Positions 22,551 through 34,815 are shown, counted from the stretch's first letter. The stretch is DNA of 64,000 bases from Amborella trichopoda (GCF_000471905.2 NW_006500351.1:4075066-4139065); one strand, 5' to 3'. The notes: generated by a model from the letters alone, not told the origin. Program-made: numbers and translations.

Positions 22551-22985
22551 TGTACTTTATTTTAAATAATAGTTACAATTTGTTCCAAATTATATATGTA
22601 TTTGTATTAGGTAGGGATAAGTGGGTTCTATAAATAAATATTTTTCTCATATAAGGACAAATGAAATGGTCTATAGTTAGTTTTAAAATTAGTTATATTT
22701 ATTTATTTTTAATAGTTAATCTTTTTAAGATTAATTATATTTATTTATTTTTAATATTTAATCTTTTTAAGATTAATTATATTTATTTATTTTTAATATT
22801 TAATATTTTTAAGATTAATTATTTTTATTTTTATTTTATAATATACAAACATAAAGTACATATAATTAATCTTTAATTGTATACAATTAAAAAAAAAAAT
22901 TTCAGATAATAATTTACAAAAATTAACATAATTATATGAAATTATTTTACTAGCTCATAGAATATTAAAATAACCAAAAAATAAT
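22551..22985 (+). repeat. Right copy of duplicated contig end
   Basis: Matches 22095-22530 starting at the first base after the Ns and continues into unique sequence after AATAATACTAATACTGG. It carries the same 42 bp tandem repeat and the same repeat-derived ORF. Confidence 0.9.
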
Positions 22986-23747
22986 ACTAATACTGGTTTA
23001 TAGATCATTAAAAAATATACTCTCTTATGAGATATTTTAATAGCAAAAAATGACACTAGCTCATACTGCTTTAGAATTTATTTCAAGTGGCTTCATCAAT
23101 TATCTCACATTACAAATATGAATTTATTTCTCTAATTTTATTAAAATATGATTGCAAATTTATGTTACTTACTAAATTCTAGATTTTGGGGGCCGTTTTT
23201 TCATCGTTTTAATCCATTCTTATTGTAGTCCATGTATGATTATATACTTCATCCATGATAATTCTGTAATTTTCTTTGTGTGATGTAAATTTAATGGTTA
23301 ACATAAGTTCATACAGGGAAAGAACATTTCAATATTTACATATTGATAAAAAAGATGAAAGTTAATAATGTAGCACCCTCATTTCTTATTAGATTCCTAA
23401 AAATCAATATTTATAATGAATTTTAATAATCTTTTTGGATTTTTTTAAGGCTTAATCCTACCGATTCGGCCAATTCCCGATCCTCATCACCAATTCACCA
23501 ATTCGGATGGGGTTTTTGGGTGCCCGATTTGGGCCACCGATCCATTTTTGAAACCACTGGTTCCATCACATAGTAAAACAAAAAGAGCGTTATCCACTTG
23601 ACATTTGTTTATTTAGAAAAAGAAACGTGTTGCCGTTTTACTGACTTCGAAAATACCCCATTCCATTGAAATTGACCAAACAACCCACGAGCACATGGGG
23701 CCCTCAATGCGAATATGAACCCATCCATACACTCTCATTAATATTGG
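22986..23747. other. AT-rich intergenic
   Basis: No gene. 23455-23560 has a CCGATTCGGCCAATTCCCGAT / CACCAATTCACCAATTCGG cluster that looks like a fragment of another small transposon. Confidence 0.5.
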
Positions 23748-24155
23748 GATGAGGTTTCTATAAGACATAACTTTATGAAAACAAAATAAAGCCTCACCTC
23801 AAATCTTCATCCTGAAAGTACTTTTGGAGACAGAAATCTCTATGATGGCTCTAAAATCAATATCCAGTACTGATAATAAAATTTGAAATTTAAAAATGGT
23901 ATAAATCTTGCAGATATGTAAACACTTATTTTTAAAGCAAAATGGACAGTCTAAATAATTTTTTACAATATACATTATTTTTAGAGCTTAAAATTCTAAT
24001 TTATTTTTTTACAGGCATAATGATGTTCAAGTCAAGGTTATCGATGTAAAGGACTTTCAATGCTTGACTTGCAATTTTTGATGAGTTAGGAAGTGAGGAT
24101 TTACTTATTTGGATAGAGCTGCAGCCCTATCAAACCATTTTCCGTAATATTCTGC
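23748..24155 (+). repeat. Dispersed repeat family X, copy 1
   Basis: Shares an ordered series of motifs with 33248-33505 and 34455-34815: GGATGAGGTTTCTATAAG, TTTATGAAAACAAAAT, ATGATGGCTCTAAAATCAA, ATAGATCTTGC-type, ACTTATTTTTA, TTACAATATACA and GAGCTTAAAATTCTA. Copies 1 and 3 also share the 3' part ending GACTTGCAATTTTT..CTGCAGCCCTATCAAA. No coding capacity. Class unknown. Confidence 0.8.
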
Positions 24156-24675
24156 TCCATATCTTTGCTCATGCACCTAGCAATGGATATAAATTAAGGG
24201 AAATTTATTGATCTTATCTATGTTTTAAATTGTTTAACATCTTTCATGTACTCTTTTATCTAATTTCTAATTTTCGATCGTTCTTTTGATAAAATTTCAA
24301 ATAGCCCATCAGATGACACATGAAAATGGGCCATAAAATTTACCAAAATATTTCAAATATAATTTGTATTTTAATGAATTTCCCTGAATATAATTGTGTG
24401 TTGAGGACCCAAACATAAATGAGCAGGTATATTTTAATCAGATGCACATATAAATACAAATATATAATGGAATAATTGATGTTGAGCTACTTGATCCAAT
24501 GTGCAGGACCACACATCTGTGTATGTGTGGGTACATGTGTAAAAAATAATAAAATAATAATAATAATAATTAGAACTTCGGGGTGCTGTAGTAGAAGTAC
24601 TAAAGTGGAAGCATGAATATTTGGGCAGGGTAAGTTATGGGTTTGGAGCTGTAGACCACAATGACGAGTGGATAG
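24156..24675. other. Intergenic
   Basis: AT-rich, with a short ATA/ATAATA microsatellite at 24547-24570. Ends at the GATAG flank of Copia-3. No gene seen. Confidence 0.5.
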
Positions 24676-26721
24676 TGAAAGATCGATCAATGTAATTTTG
24701 TGGGGATTTTTTTTTTTTCTTACCTTTTTTCTTTTCTTCTCTTTTGACAAAAATCACTTCTAAGTAGTCTTATTACAATAACTCTTGCTTCAAAAAAAAC
24801 TATAAATTTACAAATCTAAGATCTTGAGAACTTTGATGCCATTAAACCAATTTTCAATTACCACAAATATCGCGCTTGAGAATGTAAAGAATATATAATT
24901 AAATATGCAAGAAACAAAAGAAGAATGTCGGAGATTATTTCAACTGGACTTATTACACCCTACACCGGGTCACCACTATCCGATGGCATGTGATCGACGG
25001 TCTTCGTTCAATCTTAAACGTAAATGGGAAAGCTAATTTCGGCCAAGCTCTTCAATGGAACCCTTATGCTCACCCAAGATCTTTAAGATCAATCTCCAAA
25101 AATACTGTGCCAAAAATTCTCCCTTCTTTATTTTTCTTCAACCCTAGGACTTTGAATAAAATTGGGAGGATGAGAATATTTCATTTCTAATTGTGAAGAG
25201 ATAGTGCGCCCCTTTCTATAGGAGACCATAGTATAGCGTGTCTCTTTTAAAGATAAAGTTGACAGAGAAGGAAAGGGAGTTGAGATAAATGGGGCGTGCC
25301 CCTTTGAGATAGGATAGGGAGAGAGAGGGATGTGTGAGAGAGGTAAGAGAGATATGATCCTATAATATTGGGTCTAGGGTTTCCATTGCTTACCTTATAA
25401 GATTGAATTTTTCTGTCGATTAAGGTGACTTGTGGAGTGAGAGATCTGAGCCATTCATTCCATAGATGGGACATCAACATTACAGAATGTGCCGGAATGT
25501 GCTGAACCATTATCCCCTTTCTTTTAATTATTATCCCATCAAATAAAAATTAATCAAGAAAATATTGTGCTCTATCCAAAAAATATATATTCATAAGCCT
25601 TATAGTTACTCAAATCTTTTAGATAGAGCATAGTTATCAACTCAAAGTTATTTAGGTAAGCCATATCAAAAGCGCATATCAACTTATCATCTCAAACCCA
25701 CTTAAGATAAATCAAAATCAACCAATCCATAAAAATAGGGCATGCCTCCCATGGGGATAGGCAGCCCCCTAAAATAGGGGTGTGCCACCCAAGGGATGGT
25801 AACAGGCCCCATAAAATTTGGGTATAGTGGGCCCATGTGCACAATGGCCCCTCTAAAAATATAATATATTTAAAAATAAATTTTAGAATATTATTTGAAT
25901 TTTTAAATCATTAAAAATCAATATCTTTAATTTTATAAACCTAAATTTTTTAAATAAAATATCCACGGATTTATAAAAAATCAAATAACAATTCTAAAAT
26001 AATATTTACCATAAAAGAAACATAATTAAATTAATTTGATGGGAAAATAATCCATATGGTCAAGGAATTAAATCAATAATGGGGCACTCCACTTTCAACT
26101 GTGGACTACAGACTACGCTTGCTTTATCATGCCGACCCAGCGTTACTCATTACCCACAGTCCAAGCACGGGCTCACTAGTGGGTAACCAAAGTTTGGCCG
26201 ATTAGCCAAGGGATCACAATCTCAGTATGTGGATATCAGGTTCTCCCTTAGAGATGAGTCAATGTCACCTAGTCCTGATGTGATCGCAGCTCTATGGTGC
26301 GTAGGGGTAGCTCTCGCACATTTATACGGTTCACTATAAAAGGTGGCTTGCTCGTTTTCTTGTATGGTTTATCGATATGCATACCGTGTGATCATACATG
26401 GATGAGGCTTTGGCCCCCGTCTCTATAGGTCACCATCACACACAAGGATCACACAGTCCTCTACTCACTCATCCGGACATACTCTGACCTCATCAAGGGA
26501 TAACCCACTAGAACCCTTCTCGATTTATTTTCTATGCCTAGGTAACTTGGGTTTTTTCCAACCGACTAGCCTAGACCGTCAAACACAGTTTGGTATCTGC
26601 AAACCTCGTTTGCATAGTATGGTCTACAAAGGACCACACTCCCACTGAGTCCATGAACCACTATATCAAATGTCTCATCAAAATCACTCATAAGGCCTTT
26701 AAAGGTTACACAAACCTAATA
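24676..26721 (-). repeat. Copia-3 3' LTR (2046 bp)
   Basis: On the minus strand it runs from TATTAGGTTTGTGTAACC (normally TGTTGGG) to GATCTTTCA. It retains the two segments deleted from the Copia-1 right LTR. The short ORFs at 24990-25510 are LTR shadows. Confidence 0.92.
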
Positions 26722-27500
26722 TTTCCCACTTAGCCTTTGAAGGCCTTATATTCTCTCTTTCTCACTTTCTCTCATCCCCATCTATCTCTCCCAATCACAA
26801 TCTCTCTCAATATGTGAATCATAACTTTCATTATCAATCCTTTCACAAAAGGACTCATAGAGGCAACACCTCTTTCTCTTTGCTGCTCAGATCTCATCCT
26901 GAAAGTGGTGGTAGCCTATCTTTCCTATCGCATCGCGAATCATAGACCTGCTATCACATAAGATCATCACGTATCCTCATCACAATGGGTCGTATCGTCA
27001 TGGGCTCAAAAGAGTTATTCAAAGAAGCCACTTCTTTCTGTAGCCATACAACCAGTGCCACACATCTTGGTTCCATAGGTGAACAACGCGATAGTCTATT
27101 GTTCCAGCTGGCCTGTCAAACACCAGGAACTGCCACTGGAATATTTAGTTTATACGCTTGGAGTTATTATAGAATCGTGACTGTCTTTTACATGCATATC
27201 GTTATCGTGTTATAGCAAAAAATCCTCACTGCCTCACAACGCACGGGTTGAAAGTCAAGTTGATTAAGAAATTTATTAATCCATACAGCCTCCTTGGCAC
27301 TCAAATAGCACGCCACGTATTCTTCCTCTAAGATGAACAATACCACCACATCCTGTTTCTTTGGTTTCCAAAAAGCTGTTCTCCCTTCAAGCATGAACAC
27401 ATATCTAGATGTAGACTTTACATCATCTGAGTCCTTGAGATAGCTTGCATTTGTATATCTAAATATCCAAGCAGCAAAAAAAAAAAGTGGAACTATAGCA
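26722..27500 (-). pseudogene. Copia-3 RNase H remnant
   Basis: On the minus strand an open frame (27508-27188) reads RYTNASYLKDSDDVKSTSRY, GRTAFWKPKKQD, EEEYVACYLSAKEAVWINKF and VRIFCYNTITICM, closely parallel to Copia-1 RNase H (SDASY, VSWKSKKQD, FCDNTTAI). The catalytic CDN is CYN here. Further down to 26745 the tail SPFVKGL..HILREI..EYKAFKG is broken by stops and an unrelated or shifted segment at 26890-27190, and ends at the purine tract by the LTR. Confidence 0.85.
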
Positions 27501-29089
27501 GCTTCCACTCAATTATTGAACATATAATATATACAACCTCAACATTCTTATACCTATATCATGTGGTAGCATAGCAAGTCTCTTGCAATAAGTAATTTAA
27601 TGCCCATTGGTTTCACAATATGCAAAACCTTTATAAACCATAAAAGATTCTACTACACTAGTCATCTTGGTGGTAAATTCATATAAATCAAGTTCTCTAA
27701 TTAACATAACATGTGTAAAGGAAGCCTAGCAAGATGGTCTTCCTACATCATTTCCTATGGTTTAAGGTCTTAAGTAATCGAGGATTCTAAATAACTACAA
27801 ACATAAGTCAAAAGATATAGGTATTGAAAAAAACTGTGCATGACATACTTTCTCCTAATTTTATAAATACCTTGAAGGCATAATGGTTTTCTTCCTTTTT
27901 ACAAAAATGACTTGGTATGTATATCACAAGCAATGGTTAGATAATAATATGACGGTTTAAAATGATTTTTTTATATAAAGACTCAGGTTTTTCTCAAAAC
28001 ATCCAATTTAATATTAAAATATACATTGAGTCTTCAAAAATCATTTTACCACATTCACCTACCAAGTCATGTTTACAGCTACAAAAACAAACCATAAAGT
28101 CCATATTACAATTATATCTAAAACAAAGCAAAACTAAATAATGGTTATCAAAATCTTGACAAAAACATTTCCTTTTGGCAAATATGGAGACTTTATGAAG
28201 ATAACATCATTATATGCAACACATCATATTACTGGACATTATTGGGAGGGAGGATGACTACTAAAACCGAGTTCTATCATAAAACTTACTTCATGCTTAC
28301 ATATTTGAATGAGCCATATCCATATCTTGTATCTCATACTTATGGCTCAAAGCCCTTAATCAAATCACATCTCCATGTGTATGATTACTTTAAGTAGTTC
28401 GTACTCTTAGTACAAGGAGGCACTATAACACATGATATTCATAAACAAGCTCTTTCAAATTTGTTAGCACATGTCACTCAATGTCCATATACTCCATACA
28501 TATTCATAAAACAATTAGCCCAAATATATAACCAAAGTATATAAAAAGTTACTGAATCATCTTTCCCTATATGACTTTATCATGTTATATGAGATATATT
28601 TCATACTTCAAAACCATGTAGTGTGGTACCTAGGTTTTCTTGATTCATTGCTTTTACAATCGTTTGGTGATGTTGGAAAAGCACATAATTGATAGAGAGT
28701 ATATTGATATTCGATTTCACATGTCACGATGTGTCTATCTCTTCGGCACTTGGACTCTTCCTTGTATCGCATTGTGAAGAAAACGTCTTCTTCATCCCAT
28801 TATTTCAAATATCATAAATTTGATTCTCCCATTGATTTTTAGCTTTTCTTTGCTACCTCCAAGCCCCTCTATGTATTCGTTTATTTTGAAGAAATAAAGA
28901 TGCTTTTTATAGGTATTGTGTTTCTCCTTCTTTCTACTATTCCTAAATCAAACATTCTTTATATAGAGTGTCGTACTTTGCCAACTCTGTATTACCTCTC
29001 TTTGAAGTTTTTTTTCTAATAAACCATATGCATGATACAAAATGAGCCCTAAAAAGGTCTCCATTACTGAGAATCCAAAGATGTGCATT
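27501..29089. other. Copia-3 interior of unknown origin
   Basis: AT-rich sequence replaces the expected RT, integrase and protease. No domain motif is visible on either strand. It may be foreign DNA captured or inserted in the element. Confidence 0.55.
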
Positions 29090-30290
29090 AACATGCCACA
29101 TCCTTTGATTTACTGCAGAATAGAACATGAGCATCCCATGATAAAAATATGATATCTCTCAACTCATAACGAGTTTCTCTCCAAATCTTTTTGAGTACTG
29201 AAATAGACTAAAAAATACAAAATAGTGCGCAGTTCTATCCCTAAATCACACCATTTAATGAGTTTACCTTTTAGTGACTTTTTACATCACAATGCAATTT
29301 TCTCAGCAGAAAATCAAGCTGAGCATCTCTCAGTAAAAATATTATTTCTTTCAAGCCTCAAAGAATTTATTCATGAAATATCTTGTATTGAAAACTAGGC
29401 TCAAAACCAAAGCATAACATTATGGTCTGAATCCCAAATAATACATTCCTTCGGAGAAATAAATACAGTGCCATGCACTTCACAAAATAACTCACATTGC
29501 AGATTTCCAAGATGAATATTATCTCGTAAAATTGTATTTTCTCTCTCTCCCCTTGTGGAGTTTTCCTTTCAAACTAATTTTGTTTAAAAGTAAACACATA
29601 ATGGTAGCACATATATTTCCACAAGCTTCATCTCACTTTGTTAAGTAGGCTTAATAATTATACTTTTTCAAGTCTCATTGAAGAACACACCACAATTGCA
29701 GAAAATTCAGAATGACCCCTCTTCAATCCAAAATTTTTATTCCTCTCTTCCAGTAAATATTTCTCTCTCAAATAAATTTCGTTAGAAACTAGACTCGAAA
29801 TGGAAGTCTAAAAACTTTGTGTGAGTGGTAAAACATTATGTTAAGAATATAAATAAAATTGACTTCCAAGTCATGGAAATAATTTTTGTTACAGAAAACA
29901 ACACTTGCACACCCTTCAATAAATCATTCATATCTTTCAAACCACAAGGGATTTCTTGATGAAACATTTTTTGTTTGAAATTAGACTCAATTTTATGAGT
30001 TATGGTAAAATTTTAGCAAAAAATAAGATCATATTATTGGTGAAAAAAATCATGGAACTTAAAACACAGTTTCTAGATTTTGCAGAGTCAAAACTGGCAC
30101 CCTTCAATCATGGCTCTATAACTCTCAATTCCCTACGGATCTCCTTGTAAAATGTTGTAGGTAGATCCTACTCTCAAAGACAAAAAAAAATCACTGAACT
30201 CTACAATAGAAAAATACTTCATCATCTTCTTCATATAACTCAACCAAAATAGCACAGAATGCTCAATCTGCAGAGTGCCTTTCTCGGTAT
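29090..30290. repeat. Degenerate ~190 bp tandem array inside Copia-3
   Basis: About seven diverged units begin with a CAGAA-type block at roughly 29115, 29308, 29502, 29698, 29893, 30080 and 30256. Each then has a CTTCAA/CTCTCA block, ATTTCTTTCAAAC-type, and TTGAAA(A/T)TAGACTCAAAA-type. Spacing is 175-200 bp. Individual identity is low but the order is consistent. Confidence 0.6.
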
Positions 30291-30427
30291 GTTGAATATT
30301 TCAATAATTCTTAACTGAGGTGTATTACTTGACCACAAAGATTATTAGTTTTCTCATATCTCATTCTCAAGGTTGATATTAACTCAATAAAGAGAAAACA
30401 CATTTAATGGAAACAAATATCAACCGT

Positions 30428-30439
30428 ACTCTGATACCA
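30428..30439 (-). other. Primer-binding site of Copia-3
   Basis: The complement of ACTCTGATACCA is TGGTATCAGAGT, one base inside the LTR edge. One mismatch from the standard initiator-Met primer. Confidence 0.9.
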
Positions 30440-30440
30440 A

Positions 30441-32460
30441 TGAAAGATCTCTCAGTGCGATCTTGTGAGGAATATTTTTTTTTTCTCACCCCTTTTCTTT
30501 TCTTCTCTTTTGGCAAAGATCACTTGCAAGTACTCTTATTACAATAACTCTTGCTTCAAAGAAAATATAAATTTAAAAATCCATGATCTTGAGAACTTTG
30601 ATGCCATTCAACAAATTTTCTTTAATCAAAGAAATTACTGCAAATATTTTTCTTGAGAATGTAAAAAATATATAATTAAATATGCAAGAAACAAGAGAAG
30701 AATGCCGGAGATTACGTCAATTGGGCTTATTACACCCCACACCGAGTTACCACCATCGTATGATGCGGGATCGACGATCTTCATTCATTCTAAAACTGGA
30801 AAGCTGACCAAGCTCTCCAATGTAACCCTTATGCTTATGCAAGATCTTTAGGATCAATCCCCAAAAATACTGTGTTAAAAATTGTCCCTTCTTTATTTTT
30901 CTTCAGCCTTTGGACTTTGAATAAATTTGGGAGAGATGAGAATTTTTCATCTCTAATTGTAGAGAGATGGTGCTCCCTTTTTATAGGAGACCAAAGTATG
31001 GCGTGCCTCTTTTAAAGATAGAGTTGAGAGAGAGGGAAAGGGAGTTGACATAAATGGGGCGTGCCCCAAGATAGGGAGAAAGAGGAATGTGTGAGAGAGG
31101 TGAGAGAGATATGACCCTATAATATTAGGTTTAGGGTTTCTATTGCTTGTCTCACAAAATAAAATTTTACCGTCGATCAAGGGTGACTTGTGGGATGAGA
31201 GATCTGAGTCATTCATTCCATAGATACATTACGGAATGTGCTGAACCCTTATCCCCCTTTCCTTTGACCAGTATCCCATCAAATAAAAATTAATCAAGCA
31301 AATCTCATGCTCTATCCAAAAAAAAGAATTTACTAAAATCTCTTAACGATAGAGCATACTTATCAATTCAAAGTTATTTAGATAAGCCATATCAAAATAA
31401 TAAAAACTTATCAACTTATTATCTCAAACTCACTTAAGATAAATCAAAATCAACCAATCCATAAAAATAGGGCATGCCTCCATGGGGATCGGCAACCCCC
31501 TAAAATAGGGGCGTGCCACCCAAGGGATGGCAATGGAGCCCCAAAAAATTTGGGTATAGTAGGCCCATATGCACAATGGACCCCCTAAAAATATCACATA
31601 TTTAAAAATAATAAAAATAAATTTTAGAATATTATTTGAATTTTTAAATCATTAAAAATCAATATCTTTAATTTTAAAACCCAAATTTTTCAATTAAAAT
31701 ATCCAGTGATTTATATAAATTCAAATAAAAATTTTAAAATAATATGTACCATAAAAAAATATAATTAAATTAATTTGATAGGAAAATGATCTATATGGTC
31801 AAGGAATTAAATCAATAATGGAGCACTCCACCTTCAATTGTGGACTACAGACCATGCTTTCTTTACAATGCTGACCCAGTGTTGCCGATGACCCACAATC
31901 TAAGCAGAGGCTCATTACTGGGTCACCAAAGTCTGACCGATGCCCCAAGTGATCGCAATCCCAATCTGTGGATTTCAGGTTCTCCTCTAGAGACGAGTCA
32001 ATGTCACCTAGTTTTGATGCGACCACAACTCTATGGTGTATAATGGTATCTCTCGCATATGCATACGCTTCACCCTAAAAGGTGCTTGCTCGCTTTCCTG
32101 AACAATCTATCGATATACATGCCGTGTAATGGTACATGGATGAAGCTTTGACCCCCATCTCTATAGGCCACAATCACACACAAGGGTCGCACAGTCCCTC
32201 GACTCACTCATCCGGACATTCTCCGACCTCATCAAGGGATAACCCACTAGAACCTTTATTGGTTTATGTTATATGCCCAAGCAACTTGGGCTTTTCCCAA
32301 CCAACTGGCCTAGACTGTCAAGCACAGTTCGGTATCTGCAAACCTAGTTTGCATGATATGGTCTACGAGGGACCACACTCCCACTGAGTCCATGATCCAC
32401 TATATCAAGTGTCTCCTCAAAATCACTTATAAGGCCTATAAAGGCCACACAAACCCAACA
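30441..32460 (-). repeat. Copia-3 5' LTR (2020 bp)
   Basis: Pairs with 24676-26721 and with the Copia-1 LTRs in reverse. The outer end CACAAACCCAACA is canonical. A TATA-like and CT-rich promoter block lies in the 31000-31130 region on the minus strand, as in Copia-1. Confidence 0.93.
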
Positions 32461-32465
32461 GAGAG

Positions 32466-32699
32466 GGCATCAAGCAAGTGGAGAATGGACCACCTCTAAC
32501 CCATTAAAATTGATTTGAGTGCATTCATTTGATCTTGGGAAGATTGGAGATACTTCTCAAAGTAGACTTTCTAAACAACCTCCCCTCATCAAACTTTTTT
32601 TTTTCACAATTTTTATCTCAAAACCAAGTTTTGTAGCAAATACCTCCCAAATCAAAGTCATAATTTTTTGGATAAAAATACCCTTTAGTCAAAAAGTCA
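32466..32699. other. Short intergenic interval
   Basis: Nothing recognised between the Copia-3 flank and the tandem array. Confidence 0.4.
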
Positions 32700-32912
32700 C
32701 TTTTATAAAGGCGATCAAACACTTTATAATAGTGGTTCAACACTTTATAGAGGCAGTCTAACACTTTTTAATAGCAGTTCGATACTTTTTAATGGAGGCC
32801 CGACAACGTTTTCTCTCGGTCCGACACGTTTTAAAGGCGGTCCGACACTTTTAAAGGCAGTCAGGCACTTTTTAAAGCTGGTCCAACACTTTTTTCTCTT
32901 GGTATGACACTA
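32700..32912. repeat. Tandem array, ~25-30 bp unit, about 8 copies
   Basis: Variants of GGCGGTCCGACACTTTTTAAA follow each other: CGATCAAACACTTTATAA, GGTTCAACACTTTATAGA, AGTCTAACACTTTTTAA, AGTTCGATACTTTTTAA, GGTCCGACACGTTTTAAA, GGTCCGACACTTTTAAA, AGTCAGGCACTTTTTAAA and GGTCCAACACTTTTTTC. A minisatellite with no coding potential. Confidence 0.85.
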
Positions 32913-33247
32913 TATTCGTGAGTCCGTGGCCCAACATAATTTCTTATGTATGGGGAAGACATTTTTGTCAAAAAAAAAATATAACTTTATGATTTCGGAG
33001 GTATTGCGATAAAAGTTCATTTTTGGGTAAAAAATTCGAAATAAACTTAGTTGGGGGGAGGTTGTCTAGATAGTTCTTTTGAGGGGTTTTTGTAATTTTT
33101 CCTTTTATCTTATGCGTGTTAGTGTACTACAAGGCTTGAACGATATATTTCCAAATAAATAAATAAATCAAGGAGAAAAAAGAAAACAAATCGAGGCCAA
33201 CAACTAGTGAAGTGATCAAAACGTTGGGGCTTAACTGGCTTATTGTG
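32913..33247. other. Intergenic
   Basis: Includes an AATAAATAAATAAAT microsatellite near 33153. No gene. Confidence 0.5.
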
Positions 33248-33505
33248 AAGGATGAGGTTTCTATAAGGCCTAGGCTTTATGAAAACAAAATTAACCCTCA
33301 CCTCTAATCGTTGTTCGGAAAATACTTTCGGCTACGAAAATCTCCATGATGGCTCTAAAATCAAATTCAAATACCGAAGATGAAATTTGAAACTACAAAA
33401 ATGGTATAGATCTTGCGGATCTATGAACATTTATTTTTAGGAAAAAATGGACGATCTACATAATTTGTTACAATATACACGTTTTTTAGAGTTTGAAATC
33501 CTATT
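33248..33505 (+). repeat. Dispersed repeat family X, copy 2
   Basis: Aligns with the first ~250 bp of copy 1 (GGATGAGGTTTCTATAAGGC, TTTATGAAAACAAAATTAA, CCATGATGGCTCTAAAATCA, GTTACAATATACAC). The 3' part shared by copies 1 and 3 is missing. Confidence 0.8.
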
Positions 33506-34454
33506 GTTTTTAAAAAAGATCAGGGGTCAATTACCATTTGGTGTCTCATTTACCCGAAATTACGAGTACCACCTCCCTTCCCATGGCCCTTTTTCTTTTT
33601 CCCTAAGTTGCCCCAGTCCGGTAATGTAAACACTAGACATGGGAGCTATTCTCTCCTAGTTCTTTGTTGCTCGGTATTCGAAAGACCGGACAACTATCAG
33701 GTATCCAAAATTCCCAATTGAACTCTCTTCTCAATATATTGGGCCCACCATTATTAAGTTCATATGCTATTGTTCAAGATTGAATGCAAAGTCCCCAAAA
33801 CCGCGATCCCATGGAATATTAGGGAACCAACTCATTAAAACACTAACCATCAGAACCCCATTGTAGATATCAAGCCACTTAGCCATCATACTAGAGGCCA
33901 CCACATTTAAGGGTACGTTTAAGTAACCAGCTGCTCTATCCTTCATAGCGGCGAAGAACAGAGGCCCAACTGTGCAAATTAGGTTATCCTAAAGCATTCA
34001 AACAGAAGCCGCTTCGTTTGGTGTGGGATTCACCCAAAGTCCCCTACTCATTGAGGCGAAACCCTGGGTTGCGGCCATGAACAATTTAGAGAGAAAAAGC
34101 GCAGCTCCAAGAAGGTATGAAAGAGTACGTGTTGACTCAAAGAGAGTTTTAACAGGAAATCAAAGAATTCGAGGTTGTATGTGCATTTGGAGAGATTATT
34201 TTTTTGGACGATTTCTATTTGACGATTTCTATTTTGGACGATTTCTATTTTGGAGGCATTATTTTTTTCAAGATCATGGAGAATGTAATTCGAAAACTTA
34301 TTTTCATTGAGTATAGCATATGTTTTGAAGAGGTTATATCCTTAAGAAAATTTTCCATCCCACCAATCCTCTTAGATTAAGTTTGGCCAAAGGGAGTAAA
34401 TGGACATTGTCCCTTAAGAACACGAAATCTTTTCGCATATAAAAAAGGACGAAG
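33506..34454. other. Intergenic with a small TTGGACGATTTCTATT repeat
   Basis: At 34204-34250 a ~17-18 bp unit (GACGATTTCTATTT) occurs about three times. The 95-codon ORF across it (34023-34310) shows only the repeat-derived GRFLFDDFYFGRFLF pattern and is not called a gene. Confidence 0.5.
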
Positions 34455-34815
34455 TTTCAACGGGGCTGTGGCTTTGTAAAAAAAAACAAAATAAAGCCTC
34501 ATCTCAAATCCTCATCCGGAAAGCACCTTGGGCATTGAAAATTTTTATGATGGCTCTAAAATCAATTTCGAGCAGCGCTAATAAACTTTACTTAAAAAAT
34601 AATATAGATCTTGAAGATCAATAAAGACTTATTTTTTTGGGGGAAATGAATGATTTAGAAGATTTGTTGCAATATACACTATTTTTAGAACTTAAAATTC
34701 TAAATTTTTTCATAATCATAATGGTCAAGCTGAGATGATCGATTTAAAGGTCTATCAACACTGGATTTGCAATTTTTTTAATAGGACTGCAACCCTATCA
34801 AATCATTTTCTTATA
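34455..34815 (+). repeat. Dispersed repeat family X, copy 3
   Basis: Aligns with copy 1 nearly end to end, from AACAAAATAAAGCCTCATCTC through TATGATGGCTCTAAAATCAA and TTGCAATATACACTATTTTT to CTGCAACCCTATCAAATCATT. Confidence 0.8.

Larger units (their letters stand above)
24676..32460 (-). mobile_element. Copia-3: antisense relative of Copia-1 with rearranged interior
   Basis: LTRs at 24676-26721 and 30441-32460 are the reverse complement of the Copia-1 LTR family, with the same start, TGTTGGGTTTGTGTGG (minus strand). Flanks are GATAG (24671-24675) and GAGAG (32461-32465), four of five matching. The primer site lies at 30428-30439 and a purine tract precedes the 3' LTR. Only an RNase H remnant (26722-27500) is recognisable; the rest of the 3.7 kb interior is unrelated to gag-pol. 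Confidence 0.92.

Noticed and set aside
22204..22876. Two identical 71-codon ORFs with FKINYIYLFLIF repeats
   Set aside because: Produced by a 42 bp AT-rich tandem repeat, and seen twice only because the contig overlap is duplicated around the gap.
32700..32912. CRISPR-like regular repeats
   Set aside because: Unit and spacer are both degenerate and the context is a plant nuclear genome; it is an ordinary minisatellite.
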